NCBI RefSeq assembly: GCF_030165005.1
Contig: NZ_JASNNW010000026.1
Coordinates: forward strand, 1-44,330
Direction: 5' to 3'
DNA length: 44,330 bases
Source of the DNA: Blastococcus capsensis
GTDB lineage: Bacteria > Actinomycetota > Actinomycetes > Mycobacteriales > Geodermatophilaceae
The translations under genes were made by a program, and so were the position numbers. The notes under the pieces are model-generated. The model searched no databases. It worked only from the letters and a program-made list of their open reading frames with translations, and was not told where the DNA came from. Shown here one piece after another: positions 44,232 through 44,330 of the stretch (the first letter of the stretch is position 1; each line of letters begins with the position of its first letter).

Positions 44232-44330
44232 GGTCCGGCTCCACCCTTTGCGCCGTCGCCGGGCCGGCGGCCCCCCCCACCCCGGCGCGGGCGCCCGCCC
44301 CGCCCCCCCCGCCCGCGGGGCAGCCGGGCC
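44232..44330. other. Low-complexity GC end of window
   Basis: After the catalase stop the sequence passes into runs of C and G without gene-like content. It resembles the artefactual tract at 36931-37110 in style and may be poor sequence at a contig end. Confidence 0.5.

Overview
The window is very GC-rich, with GTG/ATG starts, strong GGAGG-type ribosome binding sites and many 1-8 bp gene overlaps. The gene families are typical of Actinobacteria: GuaB1, a DUF5926/SEC-C protein, a SigE-family ECF sigma factor and paired bPH2 proteins. I infer an actinobacterium, most like the Geodermatophilaceae (Blastococcus, Geodermatophilus, Modestobacter). No rRNA, tRNA or CRISPR array was found. Some of the sequence looks like draft quality: positions 36931-37110 are almost pure G and C homopolymers, the last 100 bases are low complexity, and two genes carry frameshifts.

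Layout. Positions 1-3717 are an accessory patch: an IS1634-type transposase cut by the left edge, then a low-GC 934-residue DUF4365 protein with helical repeats that looks like a defence-type gene. Positions 3901-6099 hold guaB1, a small zincin metallopeptidase and a solitary GroES-like gene. Next come prephenate dehydratase (minus) and two tandem diguanylate cyclases (7365-11829). The second cyclase is fused in frame to a LarB-like domain and is followed by larC, so c-di-GMP signalling and nickel-pincer cofactor synthesis meet in one operon. Positions 13208-15437 are a divergent MocR/YczE pair. They are followed by a decayed MFS transporter, an N-terminally truncated PAS-GGDEF gene and a GDT1-type cation transporter.

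Positions 17495-22148 carry a haloalkane dehalogenase and a complete four-gene osmoprotectant ABC operon, all on the minus strand. After that come a FUSC membrane protein, an SDR oxidoreductase, arginine deiminase, a frameshifted M20 peptidase, a small membrane protein, a SEC-C/DUF5926 protein, a cytochrome P450 and a fatty-acid-type acyl-CoA ligase. A SigE-family sigma factor with a likely autoregulated promoter overlaps a membrane-anchored partner, and a rhodanese follows.

Positions 33767-38884 form a minus-strand cluster: a DUF4331 surface protein, a gene remnant interrupted by the G/C tract, a TPR membrane protein and a NicO-type nickel/cobalt permease with a His-Asp-rich loop. The right end has two overlapping bPH2 proteins, a divergent LuxR response regulator / histidine kinase pair and a manganese catalase with all five metal ligands.

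Four families of intergenic palindromic repeats recur in the window, mostly at gene ends. The most unusual coding feature is the GGDEF-LarB fusion, in which conserved LarB residues appear replaced; the DUF4365 helical-repeat gene is second.
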